DNA of 64,000 nt from Pedobacter sp. PF22-3 (GTDB taxonomy: Bacteria > Bacteroidota > Bacteroidia > Sphingobacteriales > Sphingobacteriaceae): assembly GCF_026239555.1 (NCBI RefSeq), contig NZ_JAPIVP010000002.1, positions 186,001 through 250,000 of the forward strand, in the 5' to 3' direction. The translations under genes and the position numbers were made by a program. Within the stretch, counting starts at the first letter, position 1. Each line of letters starts with the position of its first letter. Below are positions 10,501-18,015 of the stretch, one piece after another. The notes under the pieces are model-generated. The model did no database searches, was not told the origin of the DNA, and saw nothing but the letters and a program-made list of their open reading frames with translations.

Positions 10501-10692
10501 TTTAGGGCGAAGGAAACAGAGATAAAAGCGGGAACAGGAATAGGTTTATCGATTTCGAAATCGCTTGCACAGCTGCATCGCGGGGAGCTTTATTTAAGTT
10601 TCGATGATGGTGATTTTAATATCTTTGTATTAGAACTGCCTGTGCACCAACTTATAGAATTTAACCTGAACGGAAAATGGAAGAAATTGTAG
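7522..10692 (+). CDS. Hybrid two-component regulator, sensor-kinase part (split HTCS)
   Basis: 1056 residues. Signal peptide (to WAQ, about residue 20), then a large periplasmic region of two-component-regulator propeller repeats (NGLSNN, GFMWFGTKDGLNRFDG, LWVGT, IWVTTDGGGL). A Y_Y_Y domain (about 710-775), one TM helix (about 778-800), a HisKA domain with the H-box AHEIRTPLT (His near 831) and a HATPase domain (GTGIGLSISKS) follow. It senses a glycan breakdown product and autophosphorylates. The start codon is TTG, 20 nt after a TATATTTG box. The frame ends by overlapping the receiver-AraC ORF by 16 bp; one extra A in the run at 10674-10677 would fuse them into a classical HTCS. Confidence 0.92.
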   Translation: MKKLIILLYLLFSANLLWAQPYYFRHYQVENGLSNNTAFCSVQDGNGFMWFGTKDGLNRFDGYTFKTYRYDTEKAGSLGNDLISALHHDHEQTLWVGTNNGVYQYNPTKESFAIIKETKGMRITDLASDLQGNLWILSAFKIYLYQKRSKKIQAFVHNAPFDASLVTILKDGSVWISTGKGTLEKYNPKTNNFQQFNINGKNAKTEYGWVSRIAETEDGNLLVGTTNQGVKLFNPVTLTSKNILRLNDDQTPIFVRDIKKTGPHEFWIATESGIYIYNDESGAIIHLKKQYNNDYSLSDNAVYTICVDREGGVWAGTYFGGVNYYSTHTSLFTKYFPQNGSNSISGSDVREITKDRAGNLWIGTEDAGLNKLDVKTGAFKHFLPDGKPGSIAYSNIHGLLVDGDKLWIGTFEHGLDVLNLKTEKVIKHYQAGVGNALRTNFIVTFCKTRSGEILVGTINGIYLYNRKRDDFDPIAGLPFIFYDSLMEDSKGNIWAGSFNDGVFQFNLSKPGYVNYRNIPKDAKSLSHNSVNSIFEDSKQHIWVTTDGGGLCRFDQKTHQFKHYGIKDGFPSNYLFRIEEDALNKFWISSTRGLIHFDPATGISKTYSKANGLLTDQFNYSSAYQDENGQTYFGSVKGLVSFNPANLKATKYTPPVYLTGFQVNGSEIGLNGKDSVTNISIVYADTIELNYNQSSFSIDFAALSYLSPEMTEYAYKMTGLYKDWEYLKTNRKVYFTKLAPGNYIFEVKALVEGSNIWTTKNVKLLIKIRPPFYLSPLAYLFYLIATGGIIFFLVRRYHRKIALKNSRRMEVFEHEKQKEVYQAKIEFFTNVAHEIRTPLTLIIGPMEKLIKQADAVPAIEKNLRIMGRNTDRLLKLTNQLLDFRKTETSEFSLNFVKADISEILKDIFIQFQPAAEQQNINYNLHLPEQKLYAYIDVEAFYKIISNLVDNAIKYGKASLQIHLSLQEGDRFVVKVKNDGNRIPKEIKDKIFEPFFRAKETEIKAGTGIGLSISKSLAQLHRGELYLSFDDGDFNIFVLELPVHQLIEFNLNGKWKKL

Positions 10693-11492
10693 GCAAGTTT
10701 ACCCCAGAAGATATAGAAAAAGCTGTTGTATTGCTGGTTGATGACAATGAAGATATTCTTGATTTCATTTCGGATGATCTGGAAGAAAAATATCATGTGT
10801 TGCAGGCCAGGAATGGTATAGAAGCCTTTGCCATATTAAAATGCGAAGCCGTTCAGCTCATTATTAGTGACGTGATGATGCCCGAAATGGACGGTTTTGA
10901 GTTTTGTGCAAAAGTAAAATCAACCCTGGAGTTTAGCCATATCCCGGTGATACTGCTTACTGCAAAAAATTCATTACAATCTAAAATTGAAGGTTTAGAA
11001 CTTGGCGCCGATGCCTATGTAGAAAAACCTTTTTCACCCGAGTTTTTACAGGTTCAGATTTCCAGTCTGCTTAAAAACAGGAATAAGATCAAAGAATATT
11101 TCTCCAGTTCACCGCTCCTGCACCTAAAAAGCATGGCCTATTCTAAAGCAGATGAGTTGTTTTTGGAAAAATTACAGGATACCATTAACCAAAACATCAG
11201 CAATCAGGATCTTGATGTAGAACACCTGGCCGAAAAGATGAACATGAGCCGGCCAACCCTATACCGAAAAATCAAATCCATTTCTAATCTGAGTCCGAAT
11301 GAACTGATTAATTTAGCAAGGTTAAAAAAAGCGGCTGAATTTTTAAATGAAGGATTATTAAAAATTTATGAAATCTCAGAAATGGTCGGTTATAGCTCGC
11401 AATCACACTTCGGACGAAACTTTGCCAAGCAGTTTGGCATGTCACCTACTGAATATGTGAACAGTAAAATAGCAGAGAATAGAAAGGCATAA
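10677..11492 (+). CDS. Response regulator: receiver domain plus AraC-type DNA-binding domain (C-terminal part of split HTCS)
   Basis: 271 residues. Receiver domain about 18-130 with acidic pair Asp22/Asp23, phospho-acceptor Asp65 (IISDVMMPEMDG), Thr95 and Lys118 (VEKPF). The AraC-type double helix-turn-helix spans about 165-265 (LDVEHLAEKMNMSRPTLYR, then ISEMVGYSSQSHFGRNFAKQ). This is exactly the C-terminal half of SusC/SusD-linked hybrid regulators. It should accept phosphate from the kinase encoded upstream and activate the susC operon. It overlaps the kinase frame by 16 bp in the -1 frame, so either two subunits are made or the gene is frameshifted at a 4-A run. Confidence 0.92.
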   Translation: MEEIVGKFTPEDIEKAVVLLVDDNEDILDFISDDLEEKYHVLQARNGIEAFAILKCEAVQLIISDVMMPEMDGFEFCAKVKSTLEFSHIPVILLTAKNSLQSKIEGLELGADAYVEKPFSPEFLQVQISSLLKNRNKIKEYFSSSPLLHLKSMAYSKADELFLEKLQDTINQNISNQDLDVEHLAEKMNMSRPTLYRKIKSISNLSPNELINLARLKKAAEFLNEGLLKIYEISEMVGYSSQSHFGRNFAKQFGMSPTEYVNSKIAENRKA

Positions 11493-11699
11493 ATTCCGTC
11501 CTTTCGACTGAAGCAAAGCGAAACGGAAAAGTCTGCCTTGAAACAGGTCTTTACTCAATATTATATCAGCATCATGAGAAGGATTACTTTGTTAAATGCC
11601 CCCTGAAATGGGCAAAAGTCTCCTCAATTTCAAATAATTAGCTATACCTTGTTATTATTCTTTATTATATGTAAATTGTTATAACTAAATATAGAGGTT

Positions 11700-12146
11700 A
11701 TGAACATGCTTAAGAAAATCGAAAACTGGGGCGATCACCACCACCCAAAATGGCTGGATTTTTTCAGAATCTTATTGGGGCTCGTTTTAATGTGGAAAGG
11801 CATTGATTTTTATATCAATATGCAAGCCTTTAGTAATTTAATGCGAGGTGCTTTCCTGGGTACAGCAATTAGCATTAGTTTGCTGGCACATTTTATTATC
11901 GTTTTACATATTATTGGTGGTTTGGCTATTGCGTTAGGGACATATACACGCACATTTTGCCTGATTAATTTACCGATTCTGATCGGTGCCGTATTCCTTA
12001 TCAATATTTCGGGAGGTATTTTTAAACCCTACGCAGAATTTTGGTTTTCGATTTCGGTACTGGCCGGACTAATCTGTTTTGCGATTGAAGGCAATGGATA
12101 TTTATCGGTTGAACGGCAGAAAATCCATCCTAACGAAGCGATTTAG
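11700..12146 (+). CDS. DoxX-like integral membrane protein
   Basis: 148 residues with four hydrophobic helices, roughly 20-38, 55-78, 83-103 and 108-130. The pattern FFRILLGLVLMWKGIDF near the N terminus and the four-helix layout fit the DoxX/DoxD-like family, small inner-membrane proteins of unsettled function, some linked to quinone or thiol redox. It stands alone, 207 nt after the response regulator, and is followed by a short hairpin. Confidence 0.7.
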   Translation: MNMLKKIENWGDHHHPKWLDFFRILLGLVLMWKGIDFYINMQAFSNLMRGAFLGTAISISLLAHFIIVLHIIGGLAIALGTYTRTFCLINLPILIGAVFLINISGGIFKPYAEFWFSISVLAGLICFAIEGNGYLSVERQKIHPNEAI

Positions 12147-12169
12147 GTTGAATTACACCAACCTATTTT
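12144..12169 (+). terminator. Probable terminator after the DoxX gene
   Basis: taggttg (12144-12150) pairs with caaccta (12159-12165) around an 8-nt loop, followed by TTTT. It begins at the DoxX stop codon. Confidence 0.45.
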
Positions 12170-12283
12170 GACTGTTAACAGCATAAACTGGTCGTATATT
12201 GATGCTTTTTCATTTTTTTATTCATCCTAACTAAATGATTAGCAAGACTTAAAATATTAATTAAAATATTTGATCGGAAAAGG

Positions 12284-12314
12284 TTTGCAGATTAGCTCCA
12301 AATTCCTACTTTTG
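12284..12314 (+). promoter_or_regulatory. Bacteroidota-type promoter of tRNA-Ser
   Basis: -33 box TTTG (12284-12287), a spacer of exactly 19 nt, then -7 box TACTTTTG (12307-12314) matching TAnnTTTG. The tRNA starts 5 nt later. This is the clearest consensus promoter in the window. Confidence 0.8.
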
Positions 12315-12318
12315 CAGC

Positions 12319-12403
12319 GGAGAGCTGGCAGAGTGGTCGAATGCGGCAGTCTTGAAAACTGTTGACTGTAACAGGTCCGGGGGTTCGAATCCCTCGCTCT
12401 CCG
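12319..12403 (+). tRNA. tRNA-Ser (anticodon TGA)
   Basis: 85-nt cloverleaf with a long variable arm as expected for serine. The acceptor stem ggagagc (12319-12325) pairs with gctctcc (12396-12402), discriminator G at 12403. The anticodon loop cttgaaa reads TGA, and ggttcgaatcc forms the T-arm. CCA is not encoded. A mobile island begins directly downstream, so this gene is probably its integration target. Confidence 0.95.
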
Positions 12404-12873
12404 CATAAGGAGAATGATTTCTCAAACTCATAGGGTTGCTCGATATCGAGCAACCCTATTTGCTTTAATAACAGCGGATTACAACACAACCCAGCATTAA
12501 TTGAAGGTGTTCTAAACACCCCTTTAAAATAAGTCAAACCATCTTTGAACACCTCCCTAACGATAGCATGTTTTTGACCCAATGGCGCATCATTGTAAAC
12601 CTGATGCAGGTTAATCATATACGGCAACACCAATAAATCCTGTTGAATATTGTCATCAAAATTGTTAAGATTTTCCAGTTCCTGCTGTAATTCTGCCCTT
12701 TCTGCGTTGAATTTAATCATACTTCTTTTGTAGGTATGATCGGTAATCACATCTGTAAACAGCTTGTTTTCGACACTCTCAATTTTGGCATCGACCGCAT
12801 GGAGTTGCATTTGAATCTCCTTATGTCGCTGATCGCTTGATTTAAGGCTCGTTTTGACCTTTTCTGACACCAA
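12404..12873 (-). pseudogene. Serine recombinase, C-terminal part in a shifted frame
   Basis: The frame carrying SEKVKTSLKSSDQRHKE and a long heptad-rich helix (DAKIESVENKLF, ERAELQQELENLNNF) is the coiled-coil C-terminal region expected after the zinc ribbon of large serine recombinases. It is out of frame with the upstream part; the join lies near 12850-12873 beside a GAAAAGG run. The frame then stays open across the antisense of tRNA-Ser to 12292. That readthrough ([10 protein letters not shown]...) is the familiar spurious translation of a tRNA-Ser complement, so the native end is taken as inside the element. Confidence 0.75.
12430..12459. terminator. Perfect 30-bp palindrome just after tRNA-Ser
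   Basis: Bases 12430-12444 and 12445-12459 are exact reverse complements, giving a 15-bp stem. It lies 27 bp after the tRNA and inside the 3' end of the recombinase reading frame. It could terminate either transcript, or be part of the attachment or recombinase-binding region; there is no long T-run. Confidence 0.5.
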
Positions 12874-13912
12874 TTTGCACTACTTCATCAACAAATTCCT
12901 TAGTGAAGCTTAAATAGCTTAAAAGTTCATCAAATTTATCGTGCAGTTCTATGCCGGATATATTAACATTAGAATGGTCAAGACAGCGGTAATAGAGGTA
13001 CTTTTTCATTTTTCCGGTACTCCAACCAGCTGTTAAATCCCTACCACAGCACGGCGATTTAATTACTCCCTTCAGCGGGTATTCTTCTTTTGGCTTGGCC
13101 ACCATTTTACGCTTACTCCGTTTTAGCTTTTCCTGCGCCCTGTAGTAAAGATGTTCTGGAATAATGACTTCGTGAATACCTTTGACCAGCTTTTCAGCCT
13201 GTTTTCCATGTGCACATACTCTTACCAGTCCGCAATACAAAGGATTGTTCAAGATGCGAAAAACAGCACTGCTTGCTGAATGAGGGAAACCTAGTTTCCT
13301 AACTTCCTGATATATGACGTAGTGCGGTAGGTCGTTTAAATAGTCACGGTAAATCTTTTCGACAATAAATCTGTCCGGCTCATTTACCTGAATAACCATC
13401 TTTCCTGTGCTATCTTTTGCATTAATGTAGGCAAAAGGCGCTTTGTTGATATACCTGCCCGATTCCTGGGCGTGTCTTGCGCTTACTTTAGCACGTTTCC
13501 TGATGGTCATTAATTCCTGATTAGCGATCAGGTATTTAAAGGCCCTGAGCAAAAATACCGAATGGTCACTGGTGGCAATATCCAATGGTTCACTGGTGGC
13601 AATCACTTTCAGATCGTGCTTTTTCTCTAAAAATTCGATCTTTTTTAATGCCTCTGGCAGGTTACGGCTGAAACGATTATGGTCAAATACAATTAAATAT
13701 TTTACTTTGCCCCTGTGTTTTTTAATAAAATCTTCCAATGCCCTGTAATCGGGTCTATCAAAAGTGTAACTACTCTCCCCGTCGTCGATAAACAGTGAAC
13801 CGAGAACCAGCTCGTTGCGGTCGCAATAGTCCCGAATACTTTTCTCCTGGTAATCCAGTGAATGGGTGGACTGGTCTTTTTTACTGATCCTGATATATCC
13901 AATAGCGTTCAT
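12842..13912 (-). CDS. Large serine recombinase (site-specific integrase), frameshifted at its 3' end
   Basis: 356 residues before the premature stop. Resolvase catalytic domain 1-145 with the nucleophile Ser in GYIRISKKDQS and the arginine-containing FDHNRFSRN segment. Then a recombinase domain (about 165-270; APFAYIN, ILNNPLYCGLVR) and a zinc ribbon (SPCCGRDL, YYRC). It would integrate and excise the island by serine chemistry; its position next to tRNA-Ser marks the left end. The last residues (GVRKGQNEP) are a frameshift product; the true C-terminal coiled coil is in the next frame. The catalytic portion is intact, but full activity is doubtful. Confidence 0.88.
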   Translation of the reverse strand: MNAIGYIRISKKDQSTHSLDYQEKSIRDYCDRNELVLGSLFIDDGESSYTFDRPDYRALEDFIKKHRGKVKYLIVFDHNRFSRNLPEALKKIEFLEKKHDLKVIATSEPLDIATSDHSVFLLRAFKYLIANQELMTIRKRAKVSARHAQESGRYINKAPFAYINAKDSTGKMVIQVNEPDRFIVEKIYRDYLNDLPHYVIYQEVRKLGFPHSASSAVFRILNNPLYCGLVRVCAHGKQAEKLVKGIHEVIIPEHLYYRAQEKLKRSKRKMVAKPKEEYPLKGVIKSPCCGRDLTAGWSTGKMKKYLYYRCLDHSNVNISGIELHDKFDELLSYLSFTKEFVDEVVQIGVRKGQNEP

Positions 13913-14333
13913 TTTCTATACTTGTTTAATAAGTTTTCAAATACAATACCTGCTATTAAAATTTACGAAAATTTTATCGCTGTTTACAGATTTTTCTTCC
14001 TTTTTAGGCCCAGAAAGTGGTTTTTTACGATGTGGCTTTGGTCGCCTTCTGCTTGTTATTTGTTTCATGAAGCAAGATGAAAAACTCCAATAACACATTA
14101 TCTCTAGTGGTGAAGTTTCTAAACAATGATCAATCCCGGTTTTGTTCAGCTCTTCTCTAGTCGGGTAGTTTGACTTCTATTCCATGCGCCTTAGAAAACG
14201 TCTCTTTTCTTACTATTTTTTTAATTTTATTGATCTACGCAAGTATGCTGCGCAGTAACTATGTTTCTTTGTCATTAGTTATCACTGCCAGTTATCTGGC
14301 AAATACAAAATTTAGAAATAAATCAGCATCAAC
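13913..14333. other. Divergent intergenic region, recombinase / 14334 gene
   Basis: About 420 bp. Apart from the possible 43-codon basic ORF on the minus strand, no gene, repeat or clear promoter is seen. A hydrophobic open frame at 14170-14352 overlaps the next gene and looks like chance. Confidence 0.4.
13937..14068 (-). CDS. Small basic ORF upstream of the recombinase
   Basis: 43 codons from ATG at 14068 to a TGA ending 25 nt before the recombinase start. The product is strongly basic in its first half (MKQITSRRRPKPHRKKP). It could be a small DNA-binding accessory of the recombinase or chance. No family is recognised. Confidence 0.3.
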   Translation of the reverse strand: MKQITSRRRPKPHRKKPLSGPKKEEKSVNSDKIFVNFNSRYCI

Positions 14334-15011
14334 ATGGAAAACCAACCTTTGAACAGTTATGTTTCAGAAAAAGATCTAGTTAAAATATTCGAGTCTTTAG
14401 ATGCTATGAATAAGAAGCTGAATCAAACAGCGATTGATATTTTCACAAATGAGACTAACCGTAAATTGCTTTCCAAACCAAGTCATTTTACCTTCTCCAT
14501 TGTACATAGAGCTATTGAGTTAAACAAAGGTTTCAAGACTCTCGCCGAAGCGAACAATTGGATAACTGCCATCAATCTGATCAGGCTGCAGGCAGATAAT
14601 TGCATGAGATTATTTGCGTTATCGCTGGTGCAAGATAGGTTAGACTTTTATAATCGAATCCAAAACGAGGAACATATCCGAAACATTAAGGATGCTGAAG
14701 GTAACGAAATGACAGATCAATATTTGTCTACAAAATTGAATGAGCTATATCCGGGGTTTAGAATATTGTATGAAAATACGAGCGGTCTGATCCATTTCTC
14801 CAATGAGCACATGAAAATAAATACAGACAGGATCGATGATGGCGATGAATTCATGATGTATATAAGATTGGCAGAAACCACCGAGTTTCCTATCGGCAAG
14901 AAGGTAGATTACGCTTTCAACATGTTTATTGTGAGTAAGGAATTACACAGCCTTTTAAATGGTTATAAACTAAGCATGATAGATTTTATGAAACGATTTG
15001 ATAACGAATAA
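14334..15011 (+). CDS. Hypothetical protein, DUF5677-like (possibly HEPN-related)
   Basis: 225 residues, all-helical and soluble by eye. Two segments resemble DUF5677 and related abortive-infection-type proteins: AINLIRLQADNCMRLFAL near residue 85, and LYENTSGLIHFSNEH near 150 (Y-x3-S-x3-H). That family is probably distantly related to HEPN folds, but the canonical RNxxxH is absent. It is 11 nt upstream of a HEPN protein in the same direction, so the two probably form an operon. Function unknown; a conflict or toxin-like role is inferred from context. Confidence 0.55.
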   Translation: MENQPLNSYVSEKDLVKIFESLDAMNKKLNQTAIDIFTNETNRKLLSKPSHFTFSIVHRAIELNKGFKTLAEANNWITAINLIRLQADNCMRLFALSLVQDRLDFYNRIQNEEHIRNIKDAEGNEMTDQYLSTKLNELYPGFRILYENTSGLIHFSNEHMKINTDRIDDGDEFMMYIRLAETTEFPIGKKVDYAFNMFIVSKELHSLLNGYKLSMIDFMKRFDNE

Positions 15012-15022
15012 TATATTTAAAA

Positions 15023-15838
15023 ATGAACTATCTAAAAAAACATATTGAATCCCTGTTTATCGAATGCACAAGCCTGGATGCAAACTTGCTGGTTCTGGAC
15101 AGCTTTGTGTCTTCAAGAGGTCAACAATTGCAGGAGAATTTTTCTTTCCCAAATTATGAACTGATTGGGATGATCACCACTTACCGGGATCTATCACAAT
15201 TAGAAGGTGGGGATAATCTTTACGACACGAAAGTTGGATATTCACTAACTACCGATAATCTCCCTACTGAGGTAACCAGGTTGTTAAGTTATATCGCTTG
15301 CCTTACTACCACTCAAGTGTTTGAAGTTTTTGAATCTTTCCTAAAAAATATACTATCAGAGCTTGTCACTCAAAATCCAAACCTCAGTCAGATTCTGAAA
15401 CTGCCAAATACATATAATACTTTTCAGGATGTAAGAAAGGAGATCTCCTACATTCAAGGCGCAGGTAATAAAGGATTTATTAAAGCATTAAGAAAAATTT
15501 CTCCGTTCTTCAAACAACATGAATCAAAGAATATCTGGAACAAAAATATGAGTCATTGGTTTGACCTGATCGCTTGGATAAGGAATCTGGTCGTACATTC
15601 AAGGCTAGTAATCAACCCCCAATTTGAGGAATACATCAACGAAGCTCATCGAAAAGCATTATTTGATCAACATTTTACGATTTCAAAAAGCGATTTGACT
15701 AAAAAGATTGAGCTCACACCTTACCAAGCCCATGCAATTACCCAATATCTTTTTGAGTATGCACACTTGATTTACAAAAGTCTATCAACTGACTTCGGCA
15801 TTGAGCTTGATTTTGATTTCAAGAAAGTAACGATTTGA
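15023..15838 (+). CDS. HEPN-motif protein
   Basis: 271 residues, helical, with RNLVVH at 187-192 inside a hydrophobic helix (AWIRNLVVHSRLVI). This is the RNxxxH signature of HEPN ribonuclease domains, where the Arg and His cleave RNA in a dimer. HEPN proteins are common effectors in toxin-antitoxin, abortive infection and CRISPR-linked systems. It follows the 225-residue protein by 11 nt and converges with the PIN gene. The N-terminal 130 residues have no recognised domain. Confidence 0.6.
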   Translation: MNYLKKHIESLFIECTSLDANLLVLDSFVSSRGQQLQENFSFPNYELIGMITTYRDLSQLEGGDNLYDTKVGYSLTTDNLPTEVTRLLSYIACLTTTQVFEVFESFLKNILSELVTQNPNLSQILKLPNTYNTFQDVRKEISYIQGAGNKGFIKALRKISPFFKQHESKNIWNKNMSHWFDLIAWIRNLVVHSRLVINPQFEEYINEAHRKALFDQHFTISKSDLTKKIELTPYQAHAITQYLFEYAHLIYKSLSTDFGIELDFDFKKVTI

Positions 15839-15849
15839 AATATGCTTAG

Positions 15850-17097
15850 CTAGTTGTTTATTGCATTGTCTTCGTACTCCTGGCACGTTTCGCACAGGCC
15901 ATTAGTATTAACTTCATCCACCTCATCACCACAATGGCTGCAATTTTGGCTCATTAATATTTCGTATTCTAATTTTTCGAGGAATCCTTTCTTATCCCTC
16001 TTTTCATGCAGAATAAATTTGTAATGACAACCGGGACAGCTTGCCTTTGTATTGGCTGATCCAACAGCAACTAAATCCTGGCAATTTGGACATATTAAAT
16101 ACGATGCACTACACATATTGCATTCTCCTGTAACCACTTCGATGTACGGCTCTACAAGAGGTATTTTTATTTCTTCAAAAAGGCCAAGTTGATTTTTATC
16201 TCTGCTTCCGTCCTTTATTAGATGTGGATCAAATAGCGAAATCGGGTTAAAAAAGTCAATACGGGAAAATTCATGGTCACAGATTTCGCAGTTTAACCAG
16301 TCTTCTGCATTTTCGATAGCGGCTTCTTCCTCAAGAGTCAATAGCTCTTGTTCTACATCTTTTAAAAGTTTATGTAAAACATAATAAAATTTGGATTTGC
16401 TTTGCGCCATCAATGGAATCAAATCGGGGTGTAAGGCTTCCCGGTCTTTTGGATCAGAAAAGTCACCGGAATTGCTGGAAACAAAATATGACAAAGGAAA
16501 ATTCTCAACTTCAAAAACTTCGCTATCACCCCATTTGCTAAAATCGACCTTTATAATCCCAACAGTTTTCATGTAGTCAACAAACCCAAGCATGAGCAAC
16601 GCATCGGCCATGCTGTTCTTTTTCTCACCGATAAATGGCGCCTTTTTTTCTTCGGCCATTTTTGCGGCCTCTATCCGGTGCTGGTCAGTTACAGGTATAA
16701 CAACAGTGGAGTTCTTGATAAAATGCTCAACCTTTGCAATATGTACTCTCTGCTGCTCTATTCTTTGTGTTGCCTGAGATGTAATCTTTTCTTCTATTTC
16801 ATTAAGTTTTGTTAAATCGTCTCCGTCGAAAAGCTCTTTAATAGGTTTAAGATTGCTAACGTGATGAGCCGCTTTTTTCTGAATATCATCTATTTTGGCC
16901 TCAGTCTGGTTCTTATTTCGTTCAAATTCCTTTAATACAATTTCATTGACCAAAAAAACATAGGTTCCATCATTTGATTTTTCTTCGATTGTTTCGAAAA
17001 TTTTTAAATGTAGATCTCCGTGCTTTTTTGAATAAATATCGAAGCCATTGGCTAAATAAATCCAATTGTTAGTATCTAAGAAAACGTAAACAGGCAT
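15850..17097 (-). CDS. PIN-domain protein with C-terminal zinc ribbons
   Basis: 415 residues. The N-terminal PIN domain opens with VFLDTNNWIYLA (Asp8). Acidic candidates follow at Glu52/Glu58 (LVNEIVLKEFERN) and Asp165 (NSMADALLMLGF), the usual metal-binding set of PIN/DUF4935 nucleases. The C-terminal 150 residues hold several CxxC knuckles (NCEICDHEF, CNMC, CPNC, CPGC, CSHCG, CETCQ), giving at least two zinc ribbons. It is probably a metal-dependent RNase directed by zinc-ribbon RNA or protein contacts. A caaagata box at 17117-17124 reads TATCTTTG on the minus strand, a fair -7 element. Confidence 0.75.
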   Translation of the reverse strand: MPVYVFLDTNNWIYLANGFDIYSKKHGDLHLKIFETIEEKSNDGTYVFLVNEIVLKEFERNKNQTEAKIDDIQKKAAHHVSNLKPIKELFDGDDLTKLNEIEEKITSQATQRIEQQRVHIAKVEHFIKNSTVVIPVTDQHRIEAAKMAEEKKAPFIGEKKNSMADALLMLGFVDYMKTVGIIKVDFSKWGDSEVFEVENFPLSYFVSSNSGDFSDPKDREALHPDLIPLMAQSKSKFYYVLHKLLKDVEQELLTLEEEAAIENAEDWLNCEICDHEFSRIDFFNPISLFDPHLIKDGSRDKNQLGLFEEIKIPLVEPYIEVVTGECNMCSASYLICPNCQDLVAVGSANTKASCPGCHYKFILHEKRDKKGFLEKLEYEILMSQNCSHCGDEVDEVNTNGLCETCQEYEDNAINN

Positions 17098-17213
17098 TAT
17101 GCAAATAATTATCTTTCAAAGATATGGGATGTTCGATATAAAACCTATTTCTCCCTACTAGAGTACCGCTCACTTCAAGGCTTCACATTTTTGACCCAAC
17201 AAAAATTAAAGCC

Positions 17214-17438
17214 ATGAAACAGCAACAATTAGAAGCACTGGAAGAGCGCAGTGCCAATACCCGTAAAATCAAAACACCCAATGTTAAGGGTGGCAAATAC
17301 AAAGGCAACCCTTACATGAAATTCAAAAAGGTCAAGACCGAGCCACGACAGAAAATCCGGCAACTCCTGCGGGCATCCATACCTCTGGAAGATCTGAACG
17401 CCATCACAAAGACCCAACGGATTTCACCATCACATTAA
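17214..17438 (+). CDS. Small basic hypothetical protein
   Basis: 74 residues, very rich in Lys and Arg (GGKYKGNPYMKFKKVKTE), with no recognised family. It precedes the putative transfer origin and mobilization genes in the same direction, suggesting a small DNA-binding or mobilization-linked protein. The coding call rests on length and position only. Confidence 0.4.
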   Translation: MKQQQLEALEERSANTRKIKTPNVKGGKYKGNPYMKFKKVKTEPRQKIRQLLRASIPLEDLNAITKTQRISPSH

Positions 17439-17510
17439 ACATTCATTAATCATTTAACCGAATTTCGACACCACTTTTGGAGGTAGCTTTCTGGCCCGCA
17501 TGTGCGTGCA

Positions 17511-17544
17511 GCAAGATGGATTTTTGTAGACAAAAACATCTTGC
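17511..17544. other. Large hairpin, candidate origin of transfer
   Basis: gcaagatg (17511-17518) pairs with catcttgc (17537-17544), and the inner tttttgt (17521-17527) with acaaaaa (17530-17536), leaving a 2-nt loop. It lies directly upstream of the MobC-like and relaxase genes, where oriT is expected in mobilizable elements. No nic site can be assigned by eye. Confidence 0.4.
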
Positions 17545-17577
17545 CGCCCTTGAGGTCGGGGCATACACTCGAAACTC

Positions 17578-18015
17578 GTGATGCCTTACCAGGTGATAAA
17601 AAGCGCCGGAATGCCAAGACCAAAAATAGCGGAAGAACAGCAGCTCAAACACCTGCTAAGAATGCGGGTAAACCAGACTGGATATCAGCGTTTGACCACG
17701 ATGCAGAAACAAAGTGACTGCCGGAGCATCTGCGAGATCGCTAGGAAAATCCTGTCTGGTGAGCGGATCAACCTTTTCCAGAAAGACGCTTCAATGAACG
17801 GCCCGATGGAAGAACTGGCGCTGATCCGTAAAGAGATAAAAGCCATCGGCATCAACATCAACCAGCAGACCCAATATTTCCATACCAGTCAGACTCCGGC
17901 AGAACGGGCATTTTACGTGAATAAGACTGCTGAATTATACAAAAGCATCGATCAGAAGACAGATCGCCTGCTCGGTATAGTAACCCCACTCGCAGAATTA
18001 TGGTTGCAAAAATAG
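17578..18015 (+). CDS. MobC-like mobilization (relaxosome accessory) protein
   Basis: 145 residues from the first ATG; the better start is probably the ATG at 17611 (MPRPKIAEEQQ), giving 134. The N-terminal half is basic with a ribbon-helix-helix-like pattern (HLLRMRVNQTGYQRL). The C-terminal half (MEELALIRKEIKAIGININ, then LWLQK) is the helical region typical of MobC-family relaxosome proteins in Bacteroidota elements. It would bind oriT and help the relaxase. Its end overlaps the relaxase start by 16 bp, the usual coupled arrangement. Confidence 0.7.
   Translation: MMPYQVIKSAGMPRPKIAEEQQLKHLLRMRVNQTGYQRLTTMQKQSDCRSICEIARKILSGERINLFQKDASMNGPMEELALIRKEIKAIGININQQTQYFHTSQTPAERAFYVNKTAELYKSIDQKTDRLLGIVTPLAELWLQK

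Noticed and set aside
12292..12403. Reading frame over tRNA-Ser on the minus strand
   Set aside because: [10 protein letters not shown]... is the known artefact of translating a tRNA-Ser complement; not a real C terminus.
13862..14093. Two plus-strand frames overlapping the recombinase start
   Set aside because: They run antisense to the recombinase catalytic start and look like chance open frames.
14170..14352. 60-codon hydrophobic frame before the 14334 gene
   Set aside because: It overlaps the start of the better-supported gene and lacks a plausible start site.
17502..17717. Frame overlapping the MobC-like gene start
   Set aside because: Shadow of the mob region in another frame, crossing the putative oriT hairpin.
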